From positions 1-64,000 of the forward strand of contig JAEYGZ010000032.1 in assembly GCA_023409535.1 (NCBI GenBank): a stretch of 64,000 nucleotides of DNA. The letters are read 5' to 3'. Numbering within the stretch: position 1 is the stretch's first letter; each line of letters begins with the position of its first letter. This DNA is from Bacillota bacterium. GTDB lineage: Bacteria > Bacillota > Clostridia > Lachnospirales > Lachnospiraceae. The notes under the pieces are model-generated. The model was not told the origin of the DNA, did not search any database, and worked only from the letters and a program-made list of their open reading frames with translations. Below, piece after piece: positions 8,505-17,235 of the stretch. Made by a program: the position numbers and the translations under genes.

Positions 8505-10076
8505 CTAATTAATCATTTTGTTTTTACCTAAGAGCTTTAGTGCAATATAAATATTAAGCAGCGCCAGGCATATGTAAATCGAATATAACGCAATTTTAAC
8601 AGTAGAAGGGTACCAGATGAATATAAAGCTCCATATTGCCTTATTGAATAAAAAGTAAGGTAAAAAATAAAGAATAATACAAACTAAAAGGAAAATTGAC
8701 AACAATATCAAACACTTTAAAATCTGCTTTTTGTCTGTTAGATTAAGTTTTTGTTTCTTTCCGGCAAATTGAAATACTAAATGAATTAACAGACCTATAA
8801 GTAAGCAAAGAGTCGGAATTGCAATGAATATTATAACTGCGCAAACCTTGTCTAACGCTATATTTTCATCTGCAATAATTCCGCTGCTTTTTTTATTATG
8901 TACGAATAGTTCCAAAATGGATTCCCCAATATCCATCGTATTATTTGATTTTATATTACAGAGTACGGCAACACCAAATTTGTCATCAGGCCTGAAAACA
9001 ATATACGAAGAATAATTTGGATTTCTGCCTCCGTGATAAATTTCTGTTCCATCATTGTTGAATACATTCCATCCTGCGGCATAATACATTTCTGTTCCAA
9101 AGGTTTCTACGCCTGGTTTATGAGATTCTTCAACTAAGTCACTGTCTAGCGTAGATGAAATACATGTACCCAGCTGTATTTTCAGCCATTCGGCCATATC
9201 GTTAGCGTTGGAAATGATATATCCAGCCGGTTTATTACCTTCGTATCTTGGAGCTTTGTAATACTTGGGTGAAAAGAACCCTATTTTATATCCGGAAGCC
9301 ATTTCATGGTTGTCAGCCTGACTCCTAAACATATAAGTGTTGATTAATCCCCCTGGGTCAAGCACATATTTTTGAATATAATCTTCGTATTTTATTCCTG
9401 ATATTTTTTCAATAAGAAGCCCTAATACGTCATAGTTTATTGTTACGTATTCGTATTTGTCGCCGGGTTTATTTACTAAGTGCAATCCAACTATCGTTCT
9501 CACTGTTTTTTCGATAGCATCTTTATTTTCTTCATCCAGCTGTGGAATTTTATTAATCGTATTGGATGGGATTCCGCTTGTGTGGTGTAAAAAATCTTCG
9601 ATGGTTACATTTGTTTCTTTGTCTTCATAAAATAATTTAAGCCAGGGTATATATTTTGTAATTGAATCTTTTACGTCGATCAGACCGTCTTTTTGCAGTT
9701 GAAACACCCCTAACGCAGTAAAGGCTTTACTGTTTGAACCGAGTTGAAATAGCGTATCGGAGGTTACCTCTTTACCGGAAGCCAAATCAGCATATCCGAA
9801 TCCAGACTTATATACTGTTTCTCCCTCCTTAACAATTGCGACAGATAAACCCGGAATCATCGCCGCATTCATTTTTTGGATTACTAACTCCTCAACATCT
9901 GATAACTGCTTTTGTGTATCCTCATCAATTTCGGAGTTTATGTATTTATCATTAGGCATAATGGTTTGTGTTACTTTCCGTGAAAATTCTTTATATCCCA
10001 ATATAACAAGTATGATAACAACTATACTTATGACAACAATATATAAGGCTTTCAAAGACATTTTTCTTTTCATCAT
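8505..10076 (-). CDS. Membrane-anchored serine hydrolase (class C beta-lactamase/PBP fold)
   Basis: 523 residues. An N-terminal membrane helix (about residues 8-28) is followed by a beta-lactamase-like domain. The nucleophile motif SNSK is at Ser114-Lys117 within LFQLGSNSKAF, and HGGRNPNYSS occupies the KTG-equivalent position. The second motif, normally Tyr-Ser-Asn, reads Tyr-Val-Thr here, a departure from the canonical Asn. Four hydrophobic helices form a C-terminal membrane module from about residue 405. The domain would face outside. Relatives cleave D-amino-acid peptides, esters or drugs; true beta-lactamase activity cannot be assumed. AAGGAG precedes two adjacent ATGs (10076 and 10073), and either could serve. 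It appears to be a single-gene transcript, next to an IS256 remnant. Confidence 0.85.
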   Translation of the reverse strand: MMKRKMSLKALYIVVISIVVIILVILGYKEFSRKVTQTIMPNDKYINSEIDEDTQKQLSDVEELVIQKMNAAMIPGLSVAIVKEGETVYKSGFGYADLASGKEVTSDTLFQLGSNSKAFTALGVFQLQKDGLIDVKDSITKYIPWLKLFYEDKETNVTIEDFLHHTSGIPSNTINKIPQLDEENKDAIEKTVRTIVGLHLVNKPGDKYEYVTINYDVLGLLIEKISGIKYEDYIQKYVLDPGGLINTYMFRSQADNHEMASGYKIGFFSPKYYKAPRYEGNKPAGYIISNANDMAEWLKIQLGTCISSTLDSDLVEESHKPGVETFGTEMYYAAGWNVFNNDGTEIYHGGRNPNYSSYIVFRPDDKFGVAVLCNIKSNNTMDIGESILELFVHNKKSSGIIADENIALDKVCAVIIFIAIPTLCLLIGLLIHLVFQFAGKKQKLNLTDKKQILKCLILLSIFLLVCIILYFLPYFLFNKAIWSFIFIWYPSTVKIALYSIYICLALLNIYIALKLLGKNKMIN

Positions 10077-10245
10077 TTTTCTCCTTAATTTTATTTACTG
10101 CCAATTGTAACATAGTTACTGCCTTGTGGAAGATTATTCATTGCTTTAGCAAGCGGAAACCATTTAGCACTGTTAACTTCACATAAAATATTAAAATCTG
10201 ATTTTTCAAAACAATTATACTCTTCAATAATTCCCCAATCAACAG

Positions 10246-10638
10246 AATTATTTATAATCAGAAAAAATGATGAGGCCAACGAAACTTCGAAATTCTGGTT
10301 TGGAATACTGAATGATCTTAAGAGAGGCATCATAGATGTATTGTCTTTCTGTGTAGATTGGCTTTCCGGATTTAAAGAAGCAATATACTCTGTTTATCCA
10401 AATACACAGTACAAAGATGTATTATACACATGCTGCGTAATTCTTTCAGGTATGTCTTCTATAAGGATATTAAGAAGTTTGCCTCCGATTTAGCGATGAT
10501 ATCCGTAGAATTATGTATACTACCAATATCATAGAGGGACTTAACCGCCAATTCAGGAAAGCAATCAAGGTAAAAAGTGCCTTCACAAATGACATTTTCT
10601 TTGAGAAAATGCTGTACCTTGCTTCCATAATATATTAA
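10246..10638 (+). pseudogene. IS256-family (Mutator) transposase remnant
   Basis: The plus strand encodes broken pieces of an IS256-type transposase in at least two frames. From about 10285 it reads ETSKFWFGILNDLKRG, then CVDWLSGFKEAIYSVYPNT. After a frameshift it reads RCIIHMLRNSFRYV and YKDIKKFASDL. After another shift and an internal deletion it reads IRRIMYTTNIIEGLNRQF and ends with MLYLASIIY before a stop at 10638. The order matches the catalytic and C-terminal part of IS256 transposases. The N-terminal half is gone and no terminal inverted repeats are visible. The minus-strand reading frame at 10091-10333 is largely the antisense of this remnant. The element is dead. Confidence 0.8.
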
Positions 10639-10656
10639 AGAAATGGACCTGTAAAT

Positions 10657-10704
10657 TAAAAAAGCAACCGGCGTAAGCTTCATATAATCCGAAGCCTACG
10701 CCGG
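10657..10704 (-). terminator. Terminator of the glycated-amino-acid operon
   Basis: On the minus strand a 14-bp GC-rich stem (10704-10691 with 10681-10668, one G-U pair) is followed by TTGCTTTTTT. It lies 72 bases after the last gene of the long minus-strand operon. Confidence 0.85.
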
Positions 10705-10775
10705 GAGCAAAATTCTTATTAGGTTGGTATATAAAGTAATTACCTGCGAATCCATAATTATTCTTTAGGATGAGT

Positions 10776-11195
10776 TTACACCCTCTCAAAAAGCTTTTTG
10801 GCACATTCCTGTATGTATGCAACCTGCTCGGGACTCAGATACTTAATCTCACTGTTTTCCATGGAGCAATCAGCTCTCTGGACATAGATGGTTTTGGTAT
10901 CCTTTTGTGTAATGGAAAAAAACCATTGCTCCATAGGCACATGTACCACCTTACCGATTTCCAAGGGTGTCAATTCGATATTTGAAAAAACGCCATCCCT
11001 TTCATCTGCCGTAATCAGCAATGCTTTACCGGCAGTAAGAATGAACTGCTCATCTGTGGTATGATGAACTTCCAGTTTGCCGACTCCCATAATATCATTA
11101 TCAGGCTTCCAGTTTTTGATGCTGACGCTCCATTGGTCATTTTTATATACAACTTTAATTCCTTCTTCATTATTATCAAAAATTTCAGGTCTCAT
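10776..11195 (-). CDS. Cupin-like small protein, last gene of the operon
   Basis: 139 residues, soluble. The middle resembles a single cupin barrel: KLEVHHTTDEQFILTAGKALL fits a degenerate first motif, and GKVVHVPMEQWFFSI the second strand pair. Similar small proteins accompany sugar isomerase and kinase clusters and are often annotated as ureidoglycolate-lyase-like cupins, but their reaction is generally unproven. ACGGAGG sits 5 bases before the ATG. It lies 52 bases after the FrlD-like kinase and before the operon terminator. It might act as a mutarotase-like or carbohydrate-binding accessory; that is inference from context. Confidence 0.65.
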   Translation of the reverse strand: MRPEIFDNNEEGIKVVYKNDQWSVSIKNWKPDNDIMGVGKLEVHHTTDEQFILTAGKALLITADERDGVFSNIELTPLEIGKVVHVPMEQWFFSITQKDTKTIYVQRADCSMENSEIKYLSPEQVAYIQECAKKLFERV

Positions 11196-11247
11196 ATTCG
11201 CCTCCGTTATTAATAAACTTAAAGTTTCAATTAATTCTAATTACTTC

Positions 11248-12045
11248 TCAGGATATCTCTTCATAAGGATTAAATATTTGAATAATTTTTGTGGCCTGCA
11301 TTTTACCGCGCCGCATACAGCGCGGAATATCCTCTCCAAGGCTGACACCATAGGTAAAGCCTGCCACATAAGAATCTCCGGCGCCAACCGTATTGCAGAC
11401 CTCTACCTTTTCAGCCGTTTCCCGGTAGAACTCTTTGCCGTCGTAAGCCAGGCTTCCATGTTCACCCAACATTGCAATGACGCAGCCTGCTCCCTTTGCC
11501 TGTGTTTCTGCCAGGAAATTTTTAATGTAGTCATCATCATTATCGTAGGAAAAAAATGCATAATCAATATATGGAAGAATCATATCATTTGTTTCCAAGG
11601 TTAATCTCTTGGAGAAATCATAAACCCATATCTGATTCGGCTGTTTTAAGTCCTTCATATATCTGTACACCTTGCACCAGCGCTCACAATACACAATATC
11701 AAAGGTCTTTACGAAGTCCAAATCTTCTTTGCTAAGCTCAATTTCTTCCATGGCATTCCCTGCAAATTCCAGATGAACCCGATTGCCATCAACGATGGCC
11801 ATCTTTGCCATACCGGTAGGTTTGTCGGACTTTGCAAGTATCCGAATTGGAATTCCTCTTTCCCCCAGTTTCTCTACCAAAGCATCTGCGAAGAAATCAT
11901 TTCCCAGGATTGTCATCTCTGTGACATCCCCGCCAAGAGCTCGATAATTAAAAGCAAAATCTATGCTGTTTCCGGTGCTATAAAAACGATCCTGTTTGTA
12001 ATAAACATCAATACAGTTGTCGGCCATTGCCAGTATTTTTTTCAT
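11248..12045 (-). CDS. PfkB-family kinase, fructoselysine 6-kinase (FrlD)-like
   Basis: 265 residues from the ATG at 12045, chosen because AAAGGAAAG precedes it; an upstream in-frame ATG at 12084 lacks a site. The N-terminus MKKILAMADNCIDVYY matches the start of FrlD-type ribokinase-family enzymes, and NTVGAGDSYVAGF near the C-terminus is the PfkB signature with the catalytic Asp of GAGDS. FrlD phosphorylates the sugar 6-position of fructoselysine with ATP in the cytoplasm. It is one of two such kinases in the operon, with low similarity between them. The second copy may act on another stereoisomer or amino-acid conjugate, for example the psicose form made by the FrlC-like epimerases. That is inference. 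Confidence 0.82.
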   Translation of the reverse strand: MKKILAMADNCIDVYYKQDRFYSTGNSIDFAFNYRALGGDVTEMTILGNDFFADALVEKLGERGIPIRILAKSDKPTGMAKMAIVDGNRVHLEFAGNAMEEIELSKEDLDFVKTFDIVYCERWCKVYRYMKDLKQPNQIWVYDFSKRLTLETNDMILPYIDYAFFSYDNDDDYIKNFLAETQAKGAGCVIAMLGEHGSLAYDGKEFYRETAEKVEVCNTVGAGDSYVAGFTYGVSLGEDIPRCMRRGKMQATKIIQIFNPYEEIS

Positions 12046-12065
12046 AAAGTTCTTTCCTTTCTTGG

Positions 12066-12500
12066 CTATGCTTCTCCCATACAATAAACGATATACCGAC
12101 GTTTCTTGATACCGTCATATTCACAGAAGTAGATATCCGCAGCATCTCCAAGCTTAACCTTACCATCAATAACAGGCAGTATGCAGTGATTCCCCGTCAG
12201 CAATGATTTCAAATGTCCCGGCGCATTACCGCCAATGGTTCCGTAAGAGGGTAAATAATGATTATGATGAAACGGATAATCAGAAGGAATCAAACGTTCC
12301 AATTGTTCTTCGATATCCTTTTCCACGCAGGGCAGATTCTCGTTAATTGTAATACCGGTTGTCGTATGTAATGTAATTACATACGCTACACCATTGCTTA
12401 TTCCGCAGTTTTCCACAAATTCTTTTACGTCTTCAGTGATCTTAATCAATTGAACTTCTGCATCTGCTATGACAGAGATTTCTTTTATCCTGCAATCCAT
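12066..12500 (-). CDS. YjbQ/UPF0047 family protein
   Basis: 144 residues from the ATG at 12500, which AAGGAGG precedes by 6 bases; the frame extends upstream into the amidohydrolase without a better site. The signature HTTTGITINEN is followed by HHNHYLPSYG, GNAPGHLKS and a final GDAADIYFCEYDG, the conserved pattern of the YjbQ family (also called secondary thiamine-phosphate synthase). The conserved His and Glu residues suggest metal binding. Members show weak thiamine-phosphate synthase activity, but the physiological role is unsettled. The gene sits one base after the amidohydrolase and just before the FrlD-like kinase. Its presence inside a sugar-amine operon is a useful hint to function. 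Confidence 0.85.
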   Translation of the reverse strand: MDCRIKEISVIADAEVQLIKITEDVKEFVENCGISNGVAYVITLHTTTGITINENLPCVEKDIEEQLERLIPSDYPFHHNHYLPSYGTIGGNAPGHLKSLLTGNHCILPVIDGKVKLGDAADIYFCEYDGIKKRRYIVYCMGEA

Positions 12501-12501
12501 T

Positions 12502-13353
12502 TCATTCCTCCTTGCCAAGAAATTTCAGAGCATTTTTATAATATATTTTTTCAAGGACATCTATGCTTAAGCCTAAAGCATCCAATCCCTTTTTGCTTCT
12601 TACCGGACGGATACGCGGACTGTCAGAGCCAAACATAATTTTGTCTGCAAGATTATGCTCCACCCAATACTCTCCCATATCTTCCTTGAATACCTTATGA
12701 TAAAGCTGAACCGGTCCATCGAAATTCATCAATGCAGTATTGGCATAAAGATTTGAATATTTTATCAATAAAGCTGCTGTTTCCTGCACCCAGGGCCAGC
12801 CAAAATGCGTAAGACAGAAATTCACTTCCGGATAATAAGCAACCAGCTCTTCAAAGTCTTCCGGTTTGGCATATCTTGCAAAGGCATCCTCTTCCAGACA
12901 CAGGCCACTATGGAAAATTATCGGTTTATGATATCTGCTGCAAACTTTGCAAAGCTTCTTTATTCTCTCATCATATGGGAAGATTTTTAGCTTCGCTGTA
13001 TTTAACTTTAGTCCTGCCAGACCAAGCCTTAAAAATGCATCTTCCAGCTGTGCCTGTGCATCATCATTTCTCGGATCCACAGTAGCAAATCCGATAAATA
13101 ACTCCGGCTCCAAAGAAACTAAGGCTGCTATTTCTTCATTGGAAATTGCAGCTTTCCCCTTCTCATAGGAACAATCCTCCGGAAGTAAAAATACCTTTTC
13201 AATTTCCGCCAGCTTCAGCTGTTTTTTTAACAACTCTATATCTGTGGGCTTCATTAGATGATAATTCATCTCATCACATCGGAATGCTAAATGTTCTTCA
13301 TACTGGCAAATCGGCGCAAACAAAGCCGGATGAATATGGGTATCAATTACCAT
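12502..13353 (-). CDS. Amidohydrolase-2 family TIM-barrel hydrolase
   Basis: 283 residues. The N-terminus VIDTHIHPALF supplies the HxH metal pair. Later metal or catalytic positions are visible as IIFHSGLC, NFCLTHFGWPW and FGSDSPRIRP, the usual order His, His, Asp of this family. Members hydrolyse or decarboxylate small carboxylates, lactones and amides. In this operon it could open a lactone or cleave an amide side chain of the conjugate, taking the place of the asparaginase of the Salmonella fra locus; this is inference. AAGGAG is well placed before the ATG at 13353. It lies 29 bases after the second epimerase and one base before the YjbQ gene. Confidence 0.8.
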   Translation of the reverse strand: MVIDTHIHPALFAPICQYEEHLAFRCDEMNYHLMKPTDIELLKKQLKLAEIEKVFLLPEDCSYEKGKAAISNEEIAALVSLEPELFIGFATVDPRNDDAQAQLEDAFLRLGLAGLKLNTAKLKIFPYDERIKKLCKVCSRYHKPIIFHSGLCLEEDAFARYAKPEDFEELVAYYPEVNFCLTHFGWPWVQETAALLIKYSNLYANTALMNFDGPVQLYHKVFKEDMGEYWVEHNLADKIMFGSDSPRIRPVRSKKGLDALGLSIDVLEKIYYKNALKFLGKEE

Positions 13354-13382
13354 TTTAACTCCTTCCTGGCTAAAATATTTTT

Positions 13383-14213
13383 TCAGGCCTTATAATCTCT
13401 AAATTCGTCTGTATTGGCTATAAGCCAGTCGATACAATCATCAATAGCCTTATCCGGATCAACATAATAATGTCTGTCGATCAGTTCAAAGCAGCAAACA
13501 CCGTCATAATGATTGCGCTTTAAATCCTCATAGTATTGTTTCATCGGGAAATCTGCATGTCCCGGAACCGTGTGACCTCTGTCATTAAAATGAACATATC
13601 CCATTTTGTCACCCAGACTGTTAAAATAATCATCTATGCTCTGCTTTGCAAAAGTCATCTGATCCGTATCTACCATACCTTGTACATTGTCGAAGCCGGT
13701 TTCTGTAATCATTTTGGCAATATCATCACTGTAATTTAATACCTGCGTCGTAGTTACCTTGCACTCTTCCAGGAAGAAGTTAACGCCCTTTTTCTTACCA
13801 TATTCAGCGAGCAGCTGCATGCATTCTCTGGTGTTGTCCCAAGCTTCCTGTCTTGGTGCGTCAAAATAGCCGAAGCCAATGCTGATCTGTACATTCGGAC
13901 AGCCCAGAAACTCAGCCGTATCAATAGCCCTCTGATAATAACGAAGTGAGGCTTCTCTGGTTTCTTTATTCTGAGTTGCAAAATTGCAGGGATAAGAATT
14001 ATTTTCCGGTGTAATTGCATAAACCTTTAGATTGCGTCTTCTAATCTCTTTATCCAGATCCAGCAGATCTTTCAGCGCATAGTCAAATGCATTTAACTGC
14101 GGTGCACACATATATAAATCAAACATATCAAAAGGAGAACGCTCTAATTTGTCCAAATACTGTTTCGGACTGTATCTTAAATAGTGTAGTGTCATAGGAA
14201 TAAATTTCATCAT
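13383..14213 (-). CDS. FrlC-like sugar epimerase/isomerase (xylose isomerase-like TIM barrel)
   Basis: 276 residues. The fold is the AP-endonuclease-2/xylose-isomerase barrel. Candidate metal ligands are the Glu in FFLEECKV, the Asp in GMVDTDQM, the His in MGYVHFNDRGH and the Glu in VCCFELIDR, in the order seen in FrlC and tagatose-3-epimerases. FrlC interconverts fructoselysine and psicoselysine at C3. The gene begins directly at the stop of its paralogue upstream. The two share the opening pattern KF-x-L/P-M-x-x-H/Y-YLRY, so they arose by duplication but have diverged widely. The second copy presumably handles another stereoisomer or conjugate; there is no direct evidence. Confidence 0.82.
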   Translation of the reverse strand: MMKFIPMTLHYLRYSPKQYLDKLERSPFDMFDLYMCAPQLNAFDYALKDLLDLDKEIRRRNLKVYAITPENNSYPCNFATQNKETREASLRYYQRAIDTAEFLGCPNVQISIGFGYFDAPRQEAWDNTRECMQLLAEYGKKKGVNFFLEECKVTTTQVLNYSDDIAKMITETGFDNVQGMVDTDQMTFAKQSIDDYFNSLGDKMGYVHFNDRGHTVPGHADFPMKQYYEDLKRNHYDGVCCFELIDRHYYVDPDKAIDDCIDWLIANTDEFRDYKA

Positions 14214-15023
14214 TTATACCCCCAATACATTTTTTATATAATCAATATAAGCATCCGTAGCTTTATCCGGATCCTGGAAATACTCTCTGTTACACAGTTC
14301 GCAAGAACACCAGCCATCATAACCACGGCTTACAAGTGTATCATAGTACTCTTTCATCGGCAATCCGCCGGTTCCGGGAATGGTATGTCCTGCATCGCTA
14401 AAATGTACAAAACCATATTTATCTCCCAGATTATCAATATAGTCGTTGATATCTTCGCCTGCAAGGGCCATCTGATCCGTATCAGACAGACCAATCAAAT
14501 TATCCGTACCAACCTCTGTGATGAACTGCTTCAGCTGTTTGCTGGTTACAATCAGATTGGTTGTTGTGGCTTTGCAGGTCTCAAGAAAGATGGTTACACC
14601 CTTTCTTTTGGCATATTCTGTAAGCAACTGGAACGCATCGACCTGTCTCGTCCAGCCAGCCTCTGCATCATCATCAAAATAACTGGAGCCCGGGCAAACC
14701 TGAATGTTAGGAAAATCCAGGAATGCTGCGGTATCTATCATCCGCTGGTAATACTGCAGGGTGGAGTTCCAGGTAATTGGATTTGAAGTGGCAAAATTCA
14801 CCGGATAGGCACAGTTTTCTGCAGTAAGTACATAGGGTGTGAGATGACGATCCTTAATATCTCTGTTTAATTGAATCAGATCTCCCAGCTTATAATCGAA
14901 TGGGTTCAGTTGTGGTGCCGTACAATAAATATCCAGGCCATCCAGAGGAGAACTTTCTACCTTATCGAGATATTTACGAATCGGATATCTTAAATAGTGA
15001 TAACTCATTAATGTAAATTTCAT
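14214..15023 (-). CDS. FrlC-like sugar epimerase/isomerase, upstream paralogue
   Basis: 269 residues from the ATG at 15023, preceded by AAGGAG; the longer frame to 15056 lacks a ribosome binding site. It has the same barrel as its neighbour: the Glu of IFLETCKA, the Asp of GLSDTDQM, the His of YGFVHFSDAGH and the Glu of WCSCELCNR are the likely metal ligands. The N-terminus MKFTLMSYHYLRYPIRKYL is close to that of the downstream copy. It lies 95 bases after the transporter gene and abuts the second epimerase without a gap. Epimerases of this type let an Amadori pathway use C3 epimers of the fructosamine. The substrate is inferred from the operon. Confidence 0.82.
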   Translation of the reverse strand: MKFTLMSYHYLRYPIRKYLDKVESSPLDGLDIYCTAPQLNPFDYKLGDLIQLNRDIKDRHLTPYVLTAENCAYPVNFATSNPITWNSTLQYYQRMIDTAAFLDFPNIQVCPGSSYFDDDAEAGWTRQVDAFQLLTEYAKRKGVTIFLETCKATTTNLIVTSKQLKQFITEVGTDNLIGLSDTDQMALAGEDINDYIDNLGDKYGFVHFSDAGHTIPGTGGLPMKEYYDTLVSRGYDGWCSCELCNREYFQDPDKATDAYIDYIKNVLGV

Positions 15024-15118
15024 AATGTTTCTCCTTTTTAAAGAACCCTGCGCCACAATTTAGTGCGCAGGGCACAAACTATATGCATTAAAAAGCAGGT
15101 GCATGTACAATATATTAT

Positions 15119-16444
15119 TTAAAAGATGAAACTTCCAAGAGCAAATGCTACCGCGGAATCAACAACCGCCATTACCAGGGAAGGAAGCAGATAGCTTGTA
15201 TTAAATACGAATTTACCAACTTTCGTTGTTCCTGCGCTGTCAAATGCAATTGCCGCAAGTGCTTCGGATGCTGCCGGAATTAGAAAGTGAGAACCAACGA
15301 GAACCCAGCCTGCTACTAATATCGGAGTACTGATACCAAGAGCAATACCAAGAGGTACTACAATTGCTGTTGTAGAAGCCTGTGATGTTGTAATATTAGC
15401 AACCAGATAGCATGCAATAATAAATATCCAGGGATACTGGTTTGTAAACTGTGAAACTGTTTCTGTCAGATAAGAGGACTGAGAACCGATGAAAACGTTA
15501 ACCACCCAGCAAAGGCCAATAACCATCGCGCATGCAAACACACCTGATTTGAATACCTGCGTATCCATGATAGAGTCTGCTTTTTTCCCTTTCATAATCA
15601 GGCAGATAGCCGTAGCAATGAGAAGCATGAAGATCTGAATAATGTCAGTCATACCAAGCTTATTTCCATTTTCAAGAACAGGTCTTAAAGCGGGAAATGC
15701 ACCAATAGCAACAATACATATGATACCAACCAAGAACACAACAACGGATGTCTTGGCTTCTTTGCTGAATTTAGAGAAGTCAATTACCTTACTGTCATGT
15801 TTTTCAAGAACAAGGGTGCCTTCTGCTATACGACGCTGGAATTCGGGATCGTCCTGAAGCTCTTTACCCTTTTTCAGCATGATCACACCTGACATTACAG
15901 AACCAAGAAGGGTAGCGGGGACCACTACTAATAGCAGCTTTACCATACCGATTCCTGCATATTCTTCCATAAATGCTATCATAGCTGCTGTTGCAGCCGC
16001 AAGCGGAGTTGCACATACCGCATTCTGACAGGAAACGATGGATGCTGCGATCGGACGCTCAGGTCTGATCCCATTTTCAATTGCAATTTCGTTGATAATC
16101 GGAAGAATACTCCATACAATATGACCGGTGCCTGTACAGAATACGAAGATCCAGGTAACAACCGGTGCAAGAATCGTTACAGACTTCGGATATCTTCTAA
16201 GAAGCTTCTCTGCAATTGCAACCAGATAATCAATACCTCCGGCAGCCTGCATCGCACCGCCGGCAAGAACTACTGTAAAGATAATTCTTAATACTGTTAG
16301 CGGTGGATCAGACATTTGCGCTTTGAAAATAAAACTAAAAATAAATACACCTACGCCACCTGCCAATGTAAGAAACAGGCCGCCTCTTCTGACACCCCAA
16401 AAAATCAGAACAAGCAAAACTACTAATTCAATCCAAAACATCAT
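15119..16444 (-). CDS. DcuA/DcuB-type anaerobic C4-dicarboxylate transporter
   Basis: 441 residues with ten or more membrane helices. The stretch from AAGGIDYLVAIAEKLLRRYP through TILAPVVTWIFVFCTGTGH to ILPIINEIAIENGIRPERP is the diagnostic core of the DcuA/DcuB family, which exchanges fumarate, aspartate and succinate. From memory, the transporter of the Salmonella fructose-asparagine (fra) locus is also described as Dcu-type, so a Dcu protein beside a FraB-like deglycase and an Asp/Glu racemase is suggestive of an acidic-amino-acid conjugate. AAAGGAGG lies well before a double ATG. It lies 86 bases after the racemase gene. The true substrate is not determined by family. Confidence 0.85.
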   Translation of the reverse strand: MMFWIELVVLLVLIFWGVRRGGLFLTLAGGVGVFIFSFIFKAQMSDPPLTVLRIIFTVVLAGGAMQAAGGIDYLVAIAEKLLRRYPKSVTILAPVVTWIFVFCTGTGHIVWSILPIINEIAIENGIRPERPIAASIVSCQNAVCATPLAAATAAMIAFMEEYAGIGMVKLLLVVVPATLLGSVMSGVIMLKKGKELQDDPEFQRRIAEGTLVLEKHDSKVIDFSKFSKEAKTSVVVFLVGIICIVAIGAFPALRPVLENGNKLGMTDIIQIFMLLIATAICLIMKGKKADSIMDTQVFKSGVFACAMVIGLCWVVNVFIGSQSSYLTETVSQFTNQYPWIFIIACYLVANITTSQASTTAIVVPLGIALGISTPILVAGWVLVGSHFLIPAASEALAAIAFDSAGTTKVGKFVFNTSYLLPSLVMAVVDSAVAFALGSFIF

Positions 16445-16530
16445 GGTTTATACCTCCTTTATTATGTACACCTTGAGCGTACACTACACCCACTTTTTCC
16501 ATTACCTGTCATTATTTAAGTACGTACTTT

Positions 16531-17235
16531 TTATCTTTTGTTGACCAGCATGCCGCCTGCAAAGGAGATGGCTGCTCTGGCCAGAACATTTGTTGGATCT
16601 ATCAAATGCCAATCATTACATTGAAACTGCTGAAATGCAATCGGCAGTTCTGTGCAGCCCAGAATCACAGCCTGTGCACCTTGATCCCATAAATCCTGCA
16701 AAATTTCCTGAACGGGTATCCCAGATAAATCAAGATTACCGGCTTTTACCCGTTCATAAATAATCCGCATAACCTGCTTTTGATTTTCTTCAGATGGATA
16801 TACTGCGTTTATCCACTGTTTCTTCAGTGCCTCGTCATAAATGCCAACTGCTTTGGTTCCATCCGTAGCCAGAACTCCGGCACAGGAAAGACCCTTTTCC
16901 TTCAGCACCCTGGCGGTTTCCCCTGGCATATGCAACATCGGCACGTCCAGGAAGGAACCAATCTGATCATAAAAGTAATGCGCTGTGTTACACGGCATAA
17001 TTAACAGCTGGGCGCCCATATTTTCTAATCGAAGTGCGCTTTTTACCAGCTCCGGTAAAGGATCCCTTCTGCCATTCAAAATTGCATCTGTACGGTCAGG
17101 AATTGCCGTATTGCAATCGATACAGACATGGATATGCTCCTGATCACAATTAGCCTGTGTATTGGCAATAATTTTATTTGCCAAATCATAGGTTGCGGAG
17201 GGTCCCATACCGCCTATTATCCCTATTGTTTTCAT
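16531..17235 (-). CDS. Aspartate/glutamate racemase family protein
   Basis: 234 residues, the usual length. Two active-site cysteines are present: Cys82 in MPCNTAH and Cys194 in LGCTELP, which act as the two acid-base residues on either face of the amino acid. The N-terminus TIGIIGGMGPSATYDLANKI is typical of aspartate racemases. The start overlaps the end of the PfkB gene by 4 bases (ATGA), so the two are coupled. In this operon it could process the amino acid released after deglycation, which would point to aspartate or a relative rather than lysine. Some family members instead isomerise or decarboxylate other acids, so the exact reaction is open. Confidence 0.85.
   Translation of the reverse strand: MKTIGIIGGMGPSATYDLANKIIANTQANCDQEHIHVCIDCNTAIPDRTDAILNGRRDPLPELVKSALRLENMGAQLLIMPCNTAHYFYDQIGSFLDVPMLHMPGETARVLKEKGLSCAGVLATDGTKAVGIYDEALKKQWINAVYPSEENQKQVMRIIYERVKAGNLDLSGIPVQEILQDLWDQGAQAVILGCTELPIAFQQFQCNDWHLIDPTNVLARAAISFAGGMLVNKR

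Noticed and set aside
10091..10333. 80-codon minus-strand frame with a WFPLAKAMNNLPQ tail recalling Nudix C-termini
   Set aside because: Its first third is the antisense of the IS256 remnant, there is no ribosome binding site, and the Nudix-like tail is too short to support a gene.
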